The notes beneath the pieces are model-generated. The model searched no databases and had not been told where the DNA came from. It saw only the letters and a list, made by a program, of their open reading frames with translations. Of a stretch of 48,483 bases of DNA, positions 7,890-17,877 are shown in pieces (position 1 is the stretch's first letter; each line of letters starts with the position of its first letter). The DNA lies in NCBI GenBank assembly GCA_024642205.1, contig JAHEBQ010000157.1, positions 1 to 48,483 on the forward strand, in the 5' to 3' direction. The stretch comes from Planctomycetaceae bacterium (lineage in GTDB: Bacteria > Planctomycetota > Planctomycetia > Pirellulales > Pirellulaceae). Made by a program: the position numbers and the translations under genes.

Positions 7890-10262
7890 ATGAAGTTCAA
7901 GTCAAAACAAAATCATTTGCCTTCTGGACGTCAAAAGATGCAACACCTGACCATGGAATTCGCCCTCGTCGCGATGTGGCTGGCAACGCTACCTACTGCG
8001 GCTGGTGCCCAAACGCAGCTTCCTCAACCAGATCCGGAATTCAAAGGCAAGATCGGCGAGACCTACAAGGATTCTACGCCCAGCTATCCGCAGCCGGTCA
8101 AAGCTGCGAAGGGGAGTCCCAACGTCCTGTTAATCCTGCTGGACGATGTTGGGTACGGGATGTGTTCGACATTTGGCGGTCCGGTTCCGACGCCCCATTT
8201 GGACAAACTCGCCAAGGGAGGGCTGACCTACACGCGATTTCACACAACTGCCTTGTGCAGTCCGACACGCGGCGCGTTGCTGGCCGGCCGCAATCATCAC
8301 ACAATCAGCACCGGGGTGATAACCGAATGCGGCACGGGCTATCCGGGATACACGGGGATCATTCCCAAGAGTTGCGGCTTGATCTCACAAACGCTCCGCG
8401 ACAATGGCTATGCGACTTCGATGTTTGGCAAATGGCATAACACGCCGGAAATGGATATCAGTCCAGCCGGTCCTTTTGATCGCTGGCCGACCGGTCTTGG
8501 ATTCGACTATTTTTATGGCTTCAACCAGGGCGAGACCCATCAGTATTATCCGACCCTTTATCGCAACACGGTGCCGGTCGATCAGCCAAAAACGCCTGAG
8601 CAAGGCTATCACTTTACGGAAGACATCACCGACGAGGCCATTGCCTGGACACGCAACGTGCGGGCCGCGAATCCGGATAAGCCCTGGTTTTGTTACTTCA
8701 GTACCGGTGCTGTCCACGCGCCGCACCATGCGCCGGCCGAATGGCGCGCGAAGTACAGGGGCAAATTTGATTATGGCTGGGACAGGCAGCGAGAGTTGAC
8801 CCATAAAAAGCAACTGGAGATGGGAATCATCCCTGAGGGGACCAAGCTGACACCGCGTCCGGCGGAACTCGCTGCCTGGGACCAGCAGACACCCGAAGCC
8901 AAAAAAGTCTATCTGCGACTCATGGAAAACTACGCTGCCTTCATGGCGCACACCGATCACCATATTGGAAGACTGATCGACAGCCTGGAGAATGCCGGTG
9001 AACTCGATAACACCCTGGTGTTGTACATTGTTGGCGACAATGGAGCGAGTGCCGAAGGTGGCCTTGAAGGAACCTTTAGTGAATTAGCGAGCCTGCTGGG
9101 CGTTCAACTGGGCCTGGAAAGCACGATCAACCGTCTCGAGGAAATCGGGACCCCCAGCAGTGAGCCCCATGTGCCAGTGGCTTGGGCCTGGGCCATGTGC
9201 GCTCCGTTCCAGTGGACCAAACAAGTTGCCAGCCACTTCGGTGGTACTCGCAATCCCATGGTTGTGCATTGGCCCCAAGGCATTAAATCAGCGGGAGAAA
9301 TGCGGACTCAATTTCACCACGTGATCGATGTTGTGCCGACGATTCTGGAGGCGACCGAAGTGATCGCACCTGGCGAAGTCAACGGAATAGCACAAATCCC
9401 GATCGAGGGCGTGTCGATGGCCTATTCCTTTGATGATGCGAAGGCAAAAGATAAACGCACGATTCAGTACTTTGAAATGTTCACCAATCGGGCCATTTAT
9501 CACGACGGCTGGGTCGCCTGCAGTCGATTCGGTGTGCCCTGGCAAACCGGCGGCAAAGAAGGCGATTTCCTTGCCGCTCCGTGGGAACTCTACAACGTAG
9601 AGGTTGACTTCAGCCAGGCGGATAACCTGGCCGAAAGCAACCCGCAAAAACTAAGAGAGCTACAACAACTGTTCATGGCGGAAGCGGATAAGTACAACGT
9701 CCTGCCACTCGATCCACGGTTGGCCGAACGACTTGACCCACGTAATCGACTCTCCGGAGAACCGAGAACCAGCTGGACCTACTACGGAAACCGTGTTTGG
9801 CTACCCGAACCCATTGGCCCCCTGATTTTTCCTCAAGCTCATACGATTACGGCTGAGTTGACGATTCCCACCGGTGGCGCTCAGGGTGTCGTCACTTGTG
9901 CCGGTGCGTTCTCAGCGGGTTGGTCTTTGTACATTGCTGACAACAAACCAACCTTTCGCTACACATATTTTGATATCGCTGATGTAACCATCCCAGGCAA
10001 CGTCGAAATTCCCGAAGGCAATGTCACCTTGATGACAGAGTTCGAACCGGATGGATCCAAGCTTGGCGGTGGAACGCTCACGATGTACGTCAATGGCAAA
10101 CCGGCTGGCAGCGGCAAACTTGAGAGGTCGTCATTCCGACACGGGCTGGAACCCTTTGAGGTCGGTCGCGATTCAATCACGCCCGTTGATCGGGCCTATC
10201 AAGACAAAGGTGAGTTTGCGTTCACCGGCAAGATTGAGAAAGTCAAATTCGATTTGAAATAG
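7890..10262 (+). CDS. Exported arylsulfatase (formylglycine sulfatase)
   Basis: 790 residues with a Sec-type signal peptide ending near AAGAQ (residues 37-41). The metal-binding pair is in LLDDVGYG (84-90). The modification motif is CSPTR with Cys123, which family knowledge says is converted to formylglycine, followed by GRNHH. The alkaline-phosphatase-fold sulfatase domain runs to about residue 560, including DNGASAEGG and the HFGGTRNPMVVHWP segment. A C-terminal beta-rich domain of about 150 residues follows. The closest recognised type is the large AtsA-like arylsulfatase common in marine planctomycetes. It would remove sulfate esters from organic sulfates or sulfated polysaccharide pieces in the periplasm. 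A weak aagga ribosome site precedes the ATG. Confidence 0.92.
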   Translation: MKFKSKQNHLPSGRQKMQHLTMEFALVAMWLATLPTAAGAQTQLPQPDPEFKGKIGETYKDSTPSYPQPVKAAKGSPNVLLILLDDVGYGMCSTFGGPVPTPHLDKLAKGGLTYTRFHTTALCSPTRGALLAGRNHHTISTGVITECGTGYPGYTGIIPKSCGLISQTLRDNGYATSMFGKWHNTPEMDISPAGPFDRWPTGLGFDYFYGFNQGETHQYYPTLYRNTVPVDQPKTPEQGYHFTEDITDEAIAWTRNVRAANPDKPWFCYFSTGAVHAPHHAPAEWRAKYRGKFDYGWDRQRELTHKKQLEMGIIPEGTKLTPRPAELAAWDQQTPEAKKVYLRLMENYAAFMAHTDHHIGRLIDSLENAGELDNTLVLYIVGDNGASAEGGLEGTFSELASLLGVQLGLESTINRLEEIGTPSSEPHVPVAWAWAMCAPFQWTKQVASHFGGTRNPMVVHWPQGIKSAGEMRTQFHHVIDVVPTILEATEVIAPGEVNGIAQIPIEGVSMAYSFDDAKAKDKRTIQYFEMFTNRAIYHDGWVACSRFGVPWQTGGKEGDFLAAPWELYNVEVDFSQADNLAESNPQKLRELQQLFMAEADKYNVLPLDPRLAERLDPRNRLSGEPRTSWTYYGNRVWLPEPIGPLIFPQAHTITAELTIPTGGAQGVVTCAGAFSAGWSLYIADNKPTFRYTYFDIADVTIPGNVEIPEGNVTLMTEFEPDGSKLGGGTLTMYVNGKPAGSGKLERSSFRHGLEPFEVGRDSITPVDRAYQDKGEFAFTGKIEKVKFDLK

Positions 10263-10619
10263 CGACTCGACTCCCGATTATGTCAGGAGCCAGGAAATTG
10301 AATGTTGTTGTGGTGGCCTCGCAAAACCAGAACTTTTTCCTGCACATCAAGGAAGGGTCCGGCGACCGTTTACCACGAAGACGATCAACTGGCTCTTTGA
10401 AAATTGAAATCTGATTTTGACCGTTGCAAAATCAACGTGTGAAGAATCAATCGATTCCTCAGTTCGCAGGTGCCTGCACTGAATGATCAGCTATTGATGC
10501 TCACGAAAACCAAGGCCTTCCGGGCGCCCGCTGTCACCAGTCCCCAGGTTGGCCAATTTTTTGCCAAAGCTTTATTCCTGGTCCTGTTCTTCAATGAGCG
10601 TGTGGTTGCGGATCTGTTA
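10263..10619. other. Intergenic region between convergent genes
   Basis: 357 bases between the sulfatase and the convergent phosphodiesterase gene. No reading frame of note and no clear hairpin-plus-T-run terminator was seen. Confidence 0.4.
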
Positions 10620-12488
10620 TTACTGTGCGCCAATTTCCGGGACTGACCCCAACATGCCGGCCAACTCCAGCAGTAATCGTTCCGGCGCGCTCATTCGAGC
10701 GCGCTGCTGGAGCACGGATTGAGCCAGCGCTGGCTTGTCCGTCAAAAGGCCGTCGACGCCACGACCGATCATGGCCGACATGGTCAGCGCATCGTTGACC
10801 GTCCAAACGTAGACTTCCTTTCCGTTGTCGTGCGCGGCGCGAATCAGTTTCCGATTGGCGAAACCGGCATTGACGGCCAGAAAGTCCGCTTCTAGGTTTT
10901 TCAAATTGCCCGCGGAAACGGACATTAGCAGGCCGACCTTCCAGTCCGGCCGAATAGCCTTCATTTTCTTGACTCCATCCATTTTCAGCGACATCGCGAC
11001 GACATCTGACGACATCCCGTTCGCTTCGACGATGTCAGCGACGCGCTGCTCCAACTGTTCGTCGTGGCCGTAATACTTCAACTCAATGTTGACGCGGATT
11101 TTCCCTTTGCACTCCTTGAGGACAGCGGCGAATGTGGGTACTCGCTGGTCCTGGAACTCGGATGCAAACCAGCTGCCGATGTCGATGTCCTTCAAATCGT
11201 CCAGCCTGGCGTCCCAGATCTTCAGATTCCGGCCAGCCAGCTTCATGAAGTCACTATCGTGCAGGACGACGACCTCACCGTCGGATGTTTCTTGCACGTC
11301 GAGTTCGATCCAATCGGCTCCATCTTCAATGGCCTGCCGAAACGCAGCCATCGTGTTTTCCGGCGCGGCTTTTGACGATCCACGGTGCGCCATGATTTTC
11401 ACGTCGTCGTTCAGACGGACGCTTCGAATCGCGAATGTGCCGACTGCGACAGCGATCACGATACCGGCAATGCTCGCAATGAAGAGGCGGCCCCGGGTAA
11501 TCAATATACCCGAATCGTCCTTCGCTTCCGTCGCAAATTCTGCCCGCCATGTCCCAGTAGCGCCGTCTCGGCCAAGCTCCCGGTAGAGATTGAAGAGGAT
11601 CGACGCGAATGTTGTCGTACTCACCAGATTCACGGCCAGGTTGACAACGCCCCACAGGAGCAGGGTCACACCGACAGTAACTGCGAGCAGACGCAGCGAA
11701 TCGGTCGAATCAGGATTGAGCGACCGCCCCACCAAGCCGACCAGGGCCGTGGCAAGTGCCGACAGAACGGCCATCGCCAGAGCCCAGCCGAGAATCCAGC
11801 GAAGCAGCGTGCGGCGATGGCCATTTGCTCTTGTCTCGCTTTGCCGCAGCGCGTTGTCCGGGCTGATATCTTCAAACAACACCAGGGGCAGCGCAAAAAA
11901 CCAACCGGTGAATAGGCGCAGCAGCAACGCAACCATCGCCACCACATTGACGACACCGATACCGACGGCCAGGCCAAACACGGGTGGCCTCTCCTTCAGG
12001 TAGTAATTGATATCGAATTCGGTGAGCAGTGCGAAATAAACCCCGGCCGCAACCGCCAGGAACGGTGCAACAGCCAAAAGCGTCAAAGCAACGATGCGAA
12101 TCGTCACTTGAATTACCGGCCAGAAGTTGGCAGCCGCAAATCGAAGCGCAGCGACGGGGCCGAGATCTTTGTCTGAGCATTTCGCCTGGAGAACGCCCAT
12201 TAGCGAAGCTTGCTCCAAGGCAACGATACCAAGCCAAAGTGCCCCGACGATGATCAGGCAGATCCAACCTGCAGGTCCGAGGAAGAAAAACAGGATGTCC
12301 ATGTCGGACTTAACCGCACCGCCCGATGTGGCCATGAGAACTCGAAACAAGACACCCACCAATGGTGCCAACACCATAAACGTAATGAACTTGTAGGCAA
12401 TGTCCGTCAGAACAAGAGCTTTCCACGATGACTGAAAGTCACGGGCGCTATCCGTCCATAGTGAACGCGTGTTGGATTCAGCTGGCAT
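10620..12488 (-). CDS. Membrane-anchored glycerophosphodiester phosphodiesterase
   Basis: 622 residues. The N-terminal half carries about seven or eight membrane helices (roughly residues 25-55, 65-95, 125-155, 170-200, 230-255, 265-290, 335-355), the GDPD-anchor type of membrane domain. The C-terminal half is a GDPD TIM barrel with the family hallmarks MAHRG (367-370), ENT (377-379), ELDVQ (395-399) and VVLHD (407-411), then NIELKYYG and LLTDKP near the end. It hydrolyses glycerophosphodiesters to glycerol-3-phosphate and an alcohol, with the catalytic part expected at the membrane surface. Full length and intact. It stands convergent to the sulfatase and shows no operon partner. Confidence 0.92.
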   Translation of the reverse strand: MPAESNTRSLWTDSARDFQSSWKALVLTDIAYKFITFMVLAPLVGVLFRVLMATSGGAVKSDMDILFFFLGPAGWICLIIVGALWLGIVALEQASLMGVLQAKCSDKDLGPVAALRFAAANFWPVIQVTIRIVALTLLAVAPFLAVAAGVYFALLTEFDINYYLKERPPVFGLAVGIGVVNVVAMVALLLRLFTGWFFALPLVLFEDISPDNALRQSETRANGHRRTLLRWILGWALAMAVLSALATALVGLVGRSLNPDSTDSLRLLAVTVGVTLLLWGVVNLAVNLVSTTTFASILFNLYRELGRDGATGTWRAEFATEAKDDSGILITRGRLFIASIAGIVIAVAVGTFAIRSVRLNDDVKIMAHRGSSKAAPENTMAAFRQAIEDGADWIELDVQETSDGEVVVLHDSDFMKLAGRNLKIWDARLDDLKDIDIGSWFASEFQDQRVPTFAAVLKECKGKIRVNIELKYYGHDEQLEQRVADIVEANGMSSDVVAMSLKMDGVKKMKAIRPDWKVGLLMSVSAGNLKNLEADFLAVNAGFANRKLIRAAHDNGKEVYVWTVNDALTMSAMIGRGVDGLLTDKPALAQSVLQQRARMSAPERLLLELAGMLGSVPEIGAQ

Positions 12489-13625
12489 CAGCGACTTCCG
12501 TTGTTAGAGATACGTGTCCGTTGGCATTTTACAAACGCTTTTCAGGGCAATATTATACAATTTCGATGCCTTGCAGGATTGCGGAAGACAAGGGGTTCCA
12601 AAACTCATCCGTTGGATTCAATTCGCGGCCGTCACACGCGACGACAGGCGAAAACTTACAACGTAATCTGGCCAAGTGCCATCCAGGGAAGGACGTGGAA
12701 GTCTCCCAACCGGCCCCATCAGAACCCCCCTAAAATCTGAAAATCAGGTCTATCGTTTGCATGCGTGGATCGGCTATCCGGCTCAAGGGTTTGCCCCATA
12801 CGCTCGTCTGCCGAATCGATGACGCCCGACATACTGTCCTGCAATCTAGCGGTTGCTTCCCGTAATCCGTCAAGCTTCGACGTTTTTGACTCTTTTTGAA
12901 AAGTGTGAGCGCGGCTCTGAGCTTTCCGGATTTTCTGCGGGGAGGATTCGGCGAACGCGAGGCCGTCCAACCCTTGATTCAGTCGAGTTGGGATCCGTTC
13001 TGCGCGTTGACCCACCCGGCTGGGGCCTGGCAGATTTTGATTGAGCCATTTCGTCAAATTCGCGCGGTACTCGTGCGTCATGGAGTTGACGGCAACCATT
13101 CGCGTCTGCGGCAGCTCCATGCGCCGACCAAGCCAGGCGATTCATCGACCTTCGAATAATCGCTGCTGGTCTTTTGTTTCGACCTAGGATCACTGCCCCA
13201 AATTCCTGCGACACTGGCAAGACAAAGATCAATACCGAGAATCCCAGGCACCAACGCGAACCAGGAAATCAAACCTCTCAAAAAATTAACTCCAGTTTTT
13301 GACTCATTCGCGAAGGAATTTCGGGTCTTCCCATGCTTTTTGATGCTGCCCGCGCGACGTCCAAGCGTCTGCGTTGTAATCCGCGACACATGTCTGATAA
13401 CAAACAAGGCGCGCGCCATCCGTGGGCGCCCCAAACCAAAATCAAATACTTCGTTCCTCGGCCTGGCAACCCTGAGGGTCATATTTCTTCCCCGTCATGG
13501 TATCAACTCATCGAAGAACTTTTTTTTACCAAGCCGAGTTTGAAGTTCATCTCGCCACTCTTCTTGTCGGGCTACAAACAACTTCAAAAAACGCCCCGCA
13601 GGTCACCGCTTGAAATGGCGATAGC
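12489..13625. other. 1.1-kb stretch without an intact gene; possible decayed minus-strand gene
   Basis: No complete gene is supported. Two minus-strand frames look partly protein-like. One (13078-13482) holds a hydrophobic segment (LISWFALVPGILGIDL). The other (12719-13120) holds a polar helical stretch (YRANLTKWLNQNLPG). They would join by a frameshift near 13100-13120 into a short membrane protein. No homologue is recognised and the frames overlap other open frames, so this is only a possibility. Confidence 0.25.
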
Positions 13626-15869
13626 TCAACGCGAGAGTGCCACTTTCACTTGTTGTTTGCGGTATTCTTCCAATTGCTCATCCGTAAGATCATGGTCGGA
13701 GATTCGAATGGTTACCTTATCGATCTCGCCTGTGAACTTGAACGGAACGACATAGTTTTCGCTTACGGGCGTGCCGTTATCTTCACCGATGTCGATAGTT
13801 TCATCCAAAGACATACGGTAGCCGATCGTACGGGGAATTTTTTTCGTCGCGACTGTTTTGCCATCGACGGTGAGCGTCGCCATGCCGCCCTTGCCAACAC
13901 CCCCGCCGTCGTATTTGAAGTCAAGCGTGACGACATGTTCGCCGGGTGCAAGCGGGTCTTTCGCCTCGACTCGGTACCGTTCAACATCGGCCAAGTTGTA
14001 GACAAAAACGGGTTTGCTATCGAGCACAAACAGGCCTAACCCGGAGAAGCGACCGCCCTGCGTCATCAGCAGTCCCTCAGCTCCGCCTTCGGGAATTTCA
14101 ACCACGGCGCTGATTCCAAACGACTTGTTCTTGAAGTCCGGCGCTGACCCTTCGGGAATACGAATCATCCCTTCGTAATAAGTGAACTCATTGCGGCCTC
14201 GCGTGAGGCTCGGCCGATTGTTGACGTCCAAACGTTCAACTTTGCTATTGTCCGATGGTAGCACGTCATATTTTACCGCTTCGATGAAGAATAATCGCTG
14301 AAGTTCCCGCAGTTTGTCAGGGGATTGTTTGACCAGATTGTTCGACTCCGAGAAGTCCTCGTTGATGTTGTACAGTTCCCACTTGTAGCCTTCGATTACA
14401 TCGACGGGATCCGAGACACTAACCCAGAGGGCAATTGGCGGCGTCGTGCAAGCGACCCAACCATTGTCATAGATTGCCCGGTTGGCAAACATTTCGAAAT
14501 ACTGGGTGGTGCGTCTGGAATCGGCATTGATATCGTCAAACGTGTAAGCCAGGCTGACACCGTCCATCGGCTCCTGTGTGATGCCATCGATAGATTCCGG
14601 CGCGGGCACACCAGTGGCTTCGATAATGGTAGGCGCGATGTCGATTACATGGTGAAACTGCGAGCAGATTTTGCCCTTTTCCTTGATCTTCTTTGGCCAG
14701 AAAATCACCATCCCGTTGCGGGTGCCGCCAAAATGGGATGCCACCTGCTTTGTCCACTGAAACGGAGAGTCCATCGCGTGAGCCCAGCCGATCGGATAGT
14801 GATTAAATGTCTTCGGTCCGCCCAAGTCGTCCTTGCGCTTGTAAACTTCTTCGAACGGGACTTCAATGTTGTTGAAGAACGTCATCTCATTGAGCAATCC
14901 GGTGGCACTCCCTTCAGCACTGGCTCCGTTGTCTCCCTGGATATAGATAATCAGGGTGTTATCAAGCTCGCCCATCTCCTCGATTGACTCGACAATGCGG
15001 CCGAATTGATGATCTGCATGCGACAGGCCTCCGGCGTACACTTCCATCATGCGGGCGTATAATTCCTTTTCCTTGTCGTTAAGCGAGTCCCACGCAGCGA
15101 TACCCTTCGAGCGTTCAGTGAGTCGTGTGCCTTGGGGAACGACGCCCAGCTCTTTCTGTCGAGTGAGCGTTTCTTCGCGAACGTTGTCCCAGCCTTGATC
15201 AAATTTGCCTTTGAATTTGTCAATCCAGTCTTTGGGCGCATGGTGCGGTGCGTGGGCCGTACCGGTGGCGTAGTAACAAAAGAAGGGTTTGTCGGGGGCC
15301 ACCGCGTGTTGCACTCGCATCCAGGCAATGGCTCGATCAGCCATATCGACATCGAAGTTGTAGTTCGGGTCGTCAGCGGGAGGTTCAATGGGTCGCGTGT
15401 TTTCCACGAGCGCTGGTGCCCATTGATTCGTATCGCCACCGACGAATCCATAGAAATACTCGAAACCAAGCCCAGTGGGCCAAAGATCGAAGGGGCCTGC
15501 CTGACTGGACTGCCAATCGGGGACATTGTGGTTTTTACCGAACCAGGCGGTATTGTAACCGTTGTACTTCAGGATCTGTCCGATCGTTCCGCACGACTTG
15601 CGGACCAGCGTGTTGTATCCGGGTAGACCGATACCCGCCTCCATAATGACTCCCGTGGAGACATGATGGTGATTGCGTCGAGTGATTAGCGCGGCGCGTG
15701 TCGGCGAGCAAAGCGCAGTGGTGTGGAACTGGTTGTACTGCAGGCCGGAATTCGCGAGCCGATCGAATGTTGGCGTGGGGATCGGACCACCAAACGTACT
15801 GCTGGCACCGAAGCCGACATCATCGGTCAAAATGATGAGCACATTGGAAGCTCCTGCAGGTGCCTTCAC
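13626..15869 (-). CDS. Arylsulfatase, catalytic part intact but signal peptide interrupted
   Basis: 747 residues from a GTG at 15869, the first plausible start after an in-frame TAA. The metal-binding LTDDVGFG is at 14-21 and the modification motif CSPTR has Cys54. The next conserved element, normally a Leu-x-Thr-Gly-Arg pattern, reads LITRRNHH, with Arg replacing Gly. The sulfatase fold continues (DNGASAEGS, HFGGTRNGMVIFWP), and a C-terminal beta domain of about 160 residues ends at DHDLTDEQLEEYRKQQ. It resembles the 7.9-kb sulfatase along its whole length. The natural N-terminus can be read upstream but contains two stops (see next entry), so as written the protein would stay cytoplasmic. 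Either a pseudogene in early decay or carrying sequence errors. Confidence 0.8.
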   Translation of the reverse strand: MKAPAGASNVLIILTDDVGFGASSTFGGPIPTPTFDRLANSGLQYNQFHTTALCSPTRAALITRRNHHHVSTGVIMEAGIGLPGYNTLVRKSCGTIGQILKYNGYNTAWFGKNHNVPDWQSSQAGPFDLWPTGLGFEYFYGFVGGDTNQWAPALVENTRPIEPPADDPNYNFDVDMADRAIAWMRVQHAVAPDKPFFCYYATGTAHAPHHAPKDWIDKFKGKFDQGWDNVREETLTRQKELGVVPQGTRLTERSKGIAAWDSLNDKEKELYARMMEVYAGGLSHADHQFGRIVESIEEMGELDNTLIIYIQGDNGASAEGSATGLLNEMTFFNNIEVPFEEVYKRKDDLGGPKTFNHYPIGWAHAMDSPFQWTKQVASHFGGTRNGMVIFWPKKIKEKGKICSQFHHVIDIAPTIIEATGVPAPESIDGITQEPMDGVSLAYTFDDINADSRRTTQYFEMFANRAIYDNGWVACTTPPIALWVSVSDPVDVIEGYKWELYNINEDFSESNNLVKQSPDKLRELQRLFFIEAVKYDVLPSDNSKVERLDVNNRPSLTRGRNEFTYYEGMIRIPEGSAPDFKNKSFGISAVVEIPEGGAEGLLMTQGGRFSGLGLFVLDSKPVFVYNLADVERYRVEAKDPLAPGEHVVTLDFKYDGGGVGKGGMATLTVDGKTVATKKIPRTIGYRMSLDETIDIGEDNGTPVSENYVVPFKFTGEIDKVTIRISDHDLTDEQLEEYRKQQVKVALSR

Positions 15870-16031
15870 CTCAGCCGGAAAATCCTTTGCAGACTCCGCC
15901 GGAGTCAGCCCAATTTTTCCTTGAAACGCAGGTTGTGGAATGGGAAGCGATTATCGGTTGAAGTCCTGGGCGTTTAGCCCGTTCACCAACATGAACAGGG
16001 CCGGTAACGCCTATAACATTTTTCTCATCAT
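15870..16031 (-). pseudogene. Broken 5' end (signal peptide) of the adjacent sulfatase
   Basis: In frame with the sulfatase, ATG codons at 16031 and 16028 begin MMRKML. A TAG (16011-16013) follows, then the hydrophobic ALPALFMLVNGLNAQDFNR, then a TAA (15951-15953), then SLPIPQPAFQGKIGLTP running straight into the sulfatase. The order of short basic start, hydrophobic core and NAQ cleavage site is a normal Sec signal peptide except for the two nonsense codons. Confidence 0.75.
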
Positions 16032-16238
16032 TGCAGTCGCAAGATTAATGCTAATTTGAAAAAGGGCCAAATTTGAGACAGTCAAGAGCCTCCCCAAAAG
16101 CGAACCATCCTGCTTTGCAGCAGGAGTTCCGGGATCGTTGAAATGAACCCGAATTATCGGACCAGCGGCTCAGATAGAAAATCCTCTTGAATCGGCGAAT
16201 ATGTTATTTTACCAGGACGTTCAATTGAAGGAACAGCC
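16032..16238. other. Intergenic region before the IS3 remnant
   Basis: About 200 bases with no gene recognised. It would contain the old sulfatase promoter and possibly the left end of the IS3-type element, whose inverted repeat could not be defined. Confidence 0.35.
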
Positions 16239-16410
16239 ATGTCACGGAAGCGTCGTCGATTCGGCTCGTGTTTCAAAATGAAAGTGGCGCTGTAGTCTGT
16301 CTTGGAGGATCGCACGATCAGCGAATTGGCAAAAAGACATAAGCTTCACGCGACTCAATTCAACCTTTGGAAGAAGCAGTTGGTGGTGGGTGCTGAAAGC
16401 GCTTTTTGAT
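16239..16410 (+). pseudogene. IS3-family transposase OrfA remnant
   Basis: From ATG 16239 the frame reads SRKRRRFGSCFKMKVAL, then a TAG at 16293, then SVLEDRTISELAKRHKLHA and TQFNLWKKQLVVGA, ending at a TGA. This is the helix-turn-helix N-terminal protein of IS3-family elements (K-x-RRF...FK.KVALEAL...TI.ELA..H..H.TQI..WK.QL). A premature stop sits in the first helix, and no OrfB follows, so the element is dead and truncated. Confidence 0.75.
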
Positions 16411-17031
16411 GGCGATCAAAAGCCATCAGAAACTGAAACTGGAATTCGGATGTTCCAGTCCGCACGAACGCCCAACCCGGAATGGCTCCAGGCGATGCCA
16501 ACTCAACAACCGGCGAAATCACCAGCCGACGTTCCACGTTGTCATGCTCCTGCTGCGCCTCGAGAATTCGCCAAAACAACCGCACGCCACACTTTTTAAA
16601 GGGGTAGGACCGATTGGGAAAATCGCTGATATCAGCTGGTATGTTAGCGGAGGCGTTACGACGCATACGAGTCAAAACTGGGCCCATAACAACGTCATTT
16701 TTGACGGCCCATCGACCAACGACATTCGGGTTGATGGTGAATTATTGATATTGAAAACTCATTCCGATTATCTCGAGGCAATGCACTGCAGGCTTCGGAT
16801 CAGTTTCCCGTTTTGACCGCACATGACGTTTGGCAGGGTCCGCCCGTGGGCCGATTTGCAGACGTGATTCCTGCCGCTCGGCGCGAATTTATGTCCGGCT
16901 CCACTTCTGTCTTTCCGGCTCGATGGAAGTTGAGCAGCAGACACACGATTCTGACATTCGGTGTTTCCGGACTTTCTAAGTCAACATTGAGAAAAAGCGA
17001 ACACGTTGACTTTGATCATCGATGTCGCCGA
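16411..17031. other. Region without intact genes, containing a GroES-like fragment
   Basis: About 620 bases. Only the stretch 16685-16790 is protein-like (separate entry). A minus-strand frame (16355-16687) overlaps the IS3 remnant and is not supported. Confidence 0.4.
16685..16790 (+). pseudogene. GroES-like C-terminal fragment
   Basis: About 32 codons read NNVIFDGPSTNDIRVDGELL and then ILKTHSDYLEAM. This follows the end of co-chaperonin GroES (..VLF.KY.GTEIK.DGEELLI...DILA). No N-terminal mobile-loop part and no groEL is present. It is short, so chance similarity cannot be fully excluded. Confidence 0.4.
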
Positions 17032-17532
17032 TCAATCCATTAATATTAAGAGAAAAACAGTCCCGTCCGCGGGACGCCGGGCAGCGATCAGAACACCCGA
17101 CATAACGCCGCCGTCACCAATTTTGAATATTCTCAACTCCGAGACCGACATGTCATCAAAAGCATTTGCCAACGCCCTGCGAGCTTCCGCATCGTTGTCA
17201 ATATTATTGAGCAGCAGGGACGCGGAAAGTCGCGCACCGTTGTCTTGGATTGCCCGAAGCTCAGCGACGATGTCTCGTTCGGCGCTCGTGGCTCTTTGAT
17301 ACACCAAAGACCATTCGCCCAACCAATTTTCCCTGCCAAACCGTTCCCATTTTTCACCCATAGAATACTGGTACTTGGCCAACGCAGCCTTTTCAAGACT
17401 CCTTTCCGGATTCTCTGCCGGATCAAAATACACGGAACTTCCAAACACGTCTTGGCTCGCGGTTCCGTACACTTTCTCCAATTTAACGACGTATTCGGGT
17501 TTTCCATCGGTAGATGCCGCATCTGATGACAT
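17032..17532 (-). CDS. Conserved protein of unknown function, paralogue of the 28.2-kb gene
   Basis: 166 residues from the ATG at 17532, chosen because it gives nearly the length of the paralogue at 28234 (162 residues). The frame remains open upstream with other possible starts. No signal peptide or membrane segment. Features shared with the paralogue: FDP near the N-terminus, an Ala-rich KYQYSMGEKWERFG segment followed by NWLGEW-LV, and a C-terminal RIFKIGDGGVMSGVLIAARR ending in a Leu-rich LD. Trp and Gly positions are the best conserved. The function is unknown and no family name is recognised. A soluble cytoplasmic protein of alpha/beta character is the most that can be said. Confidence 0.7.
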   Translation of the reverse strand: MSSDAASTDGKPEYVVKLEKVYGTASQDVFGSSVYFDPAENPERSLEKAALAKYQYSMGEKWERFGRENWLGEWSLVYQRATSAERDIVAELRAIQDNGARLSASLLLNNIDNDAEARRALANAFDDMSVSELRIFKIGDGGVMSGVLIAARRPADGTVFLLILMD

Positions 17533-17877
17533 GGGTTGTTTCCGGTCAATAAAGCGGGTCATAGTCAAAAGTTCGTCATTAAAGCATGTCGGCAGGTCGC
17601 AGCGCCAGAGCAGCAAAAGTGGTAGTGCCGCTTGCACTTGCGGTTGCTGGCAAGATCTGACCGTCAGAGCCGAGAGGATTTCGTCCCATGTTCATTGTCA
17701 AGCAACCACCAATCGAGCCAACCCCTGCAACGAGTCAACCCGAAAAATCGCGGCGGGAAGCGACTGTTATTTTAAAAGTCGGCTCCGAAGCGATTGCGTT
17801 CTGAATGATATTGACATCACCTCGCGATTTCAGAACGATTGCGGCGCCAAACAAACTCTCCGCAACGACAGGGCCCA
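17533..17877. other. Divergent intergenic region
   Basis: 345 bases between two genes that point away from each other. It should hold both promoters. No clear motif or repeat seen. Confidence 0.35.

Noticed and set aside
14325..14987. 220-codon plus-strand frame opposite the second sulfatase
   Set aside because: Antisense shadow of a conserved coding sequence.
16355..16687. 110-codon minus-strand frame
   Set aside because: Overlaps the IS3 OrfA relic and resembles no family.
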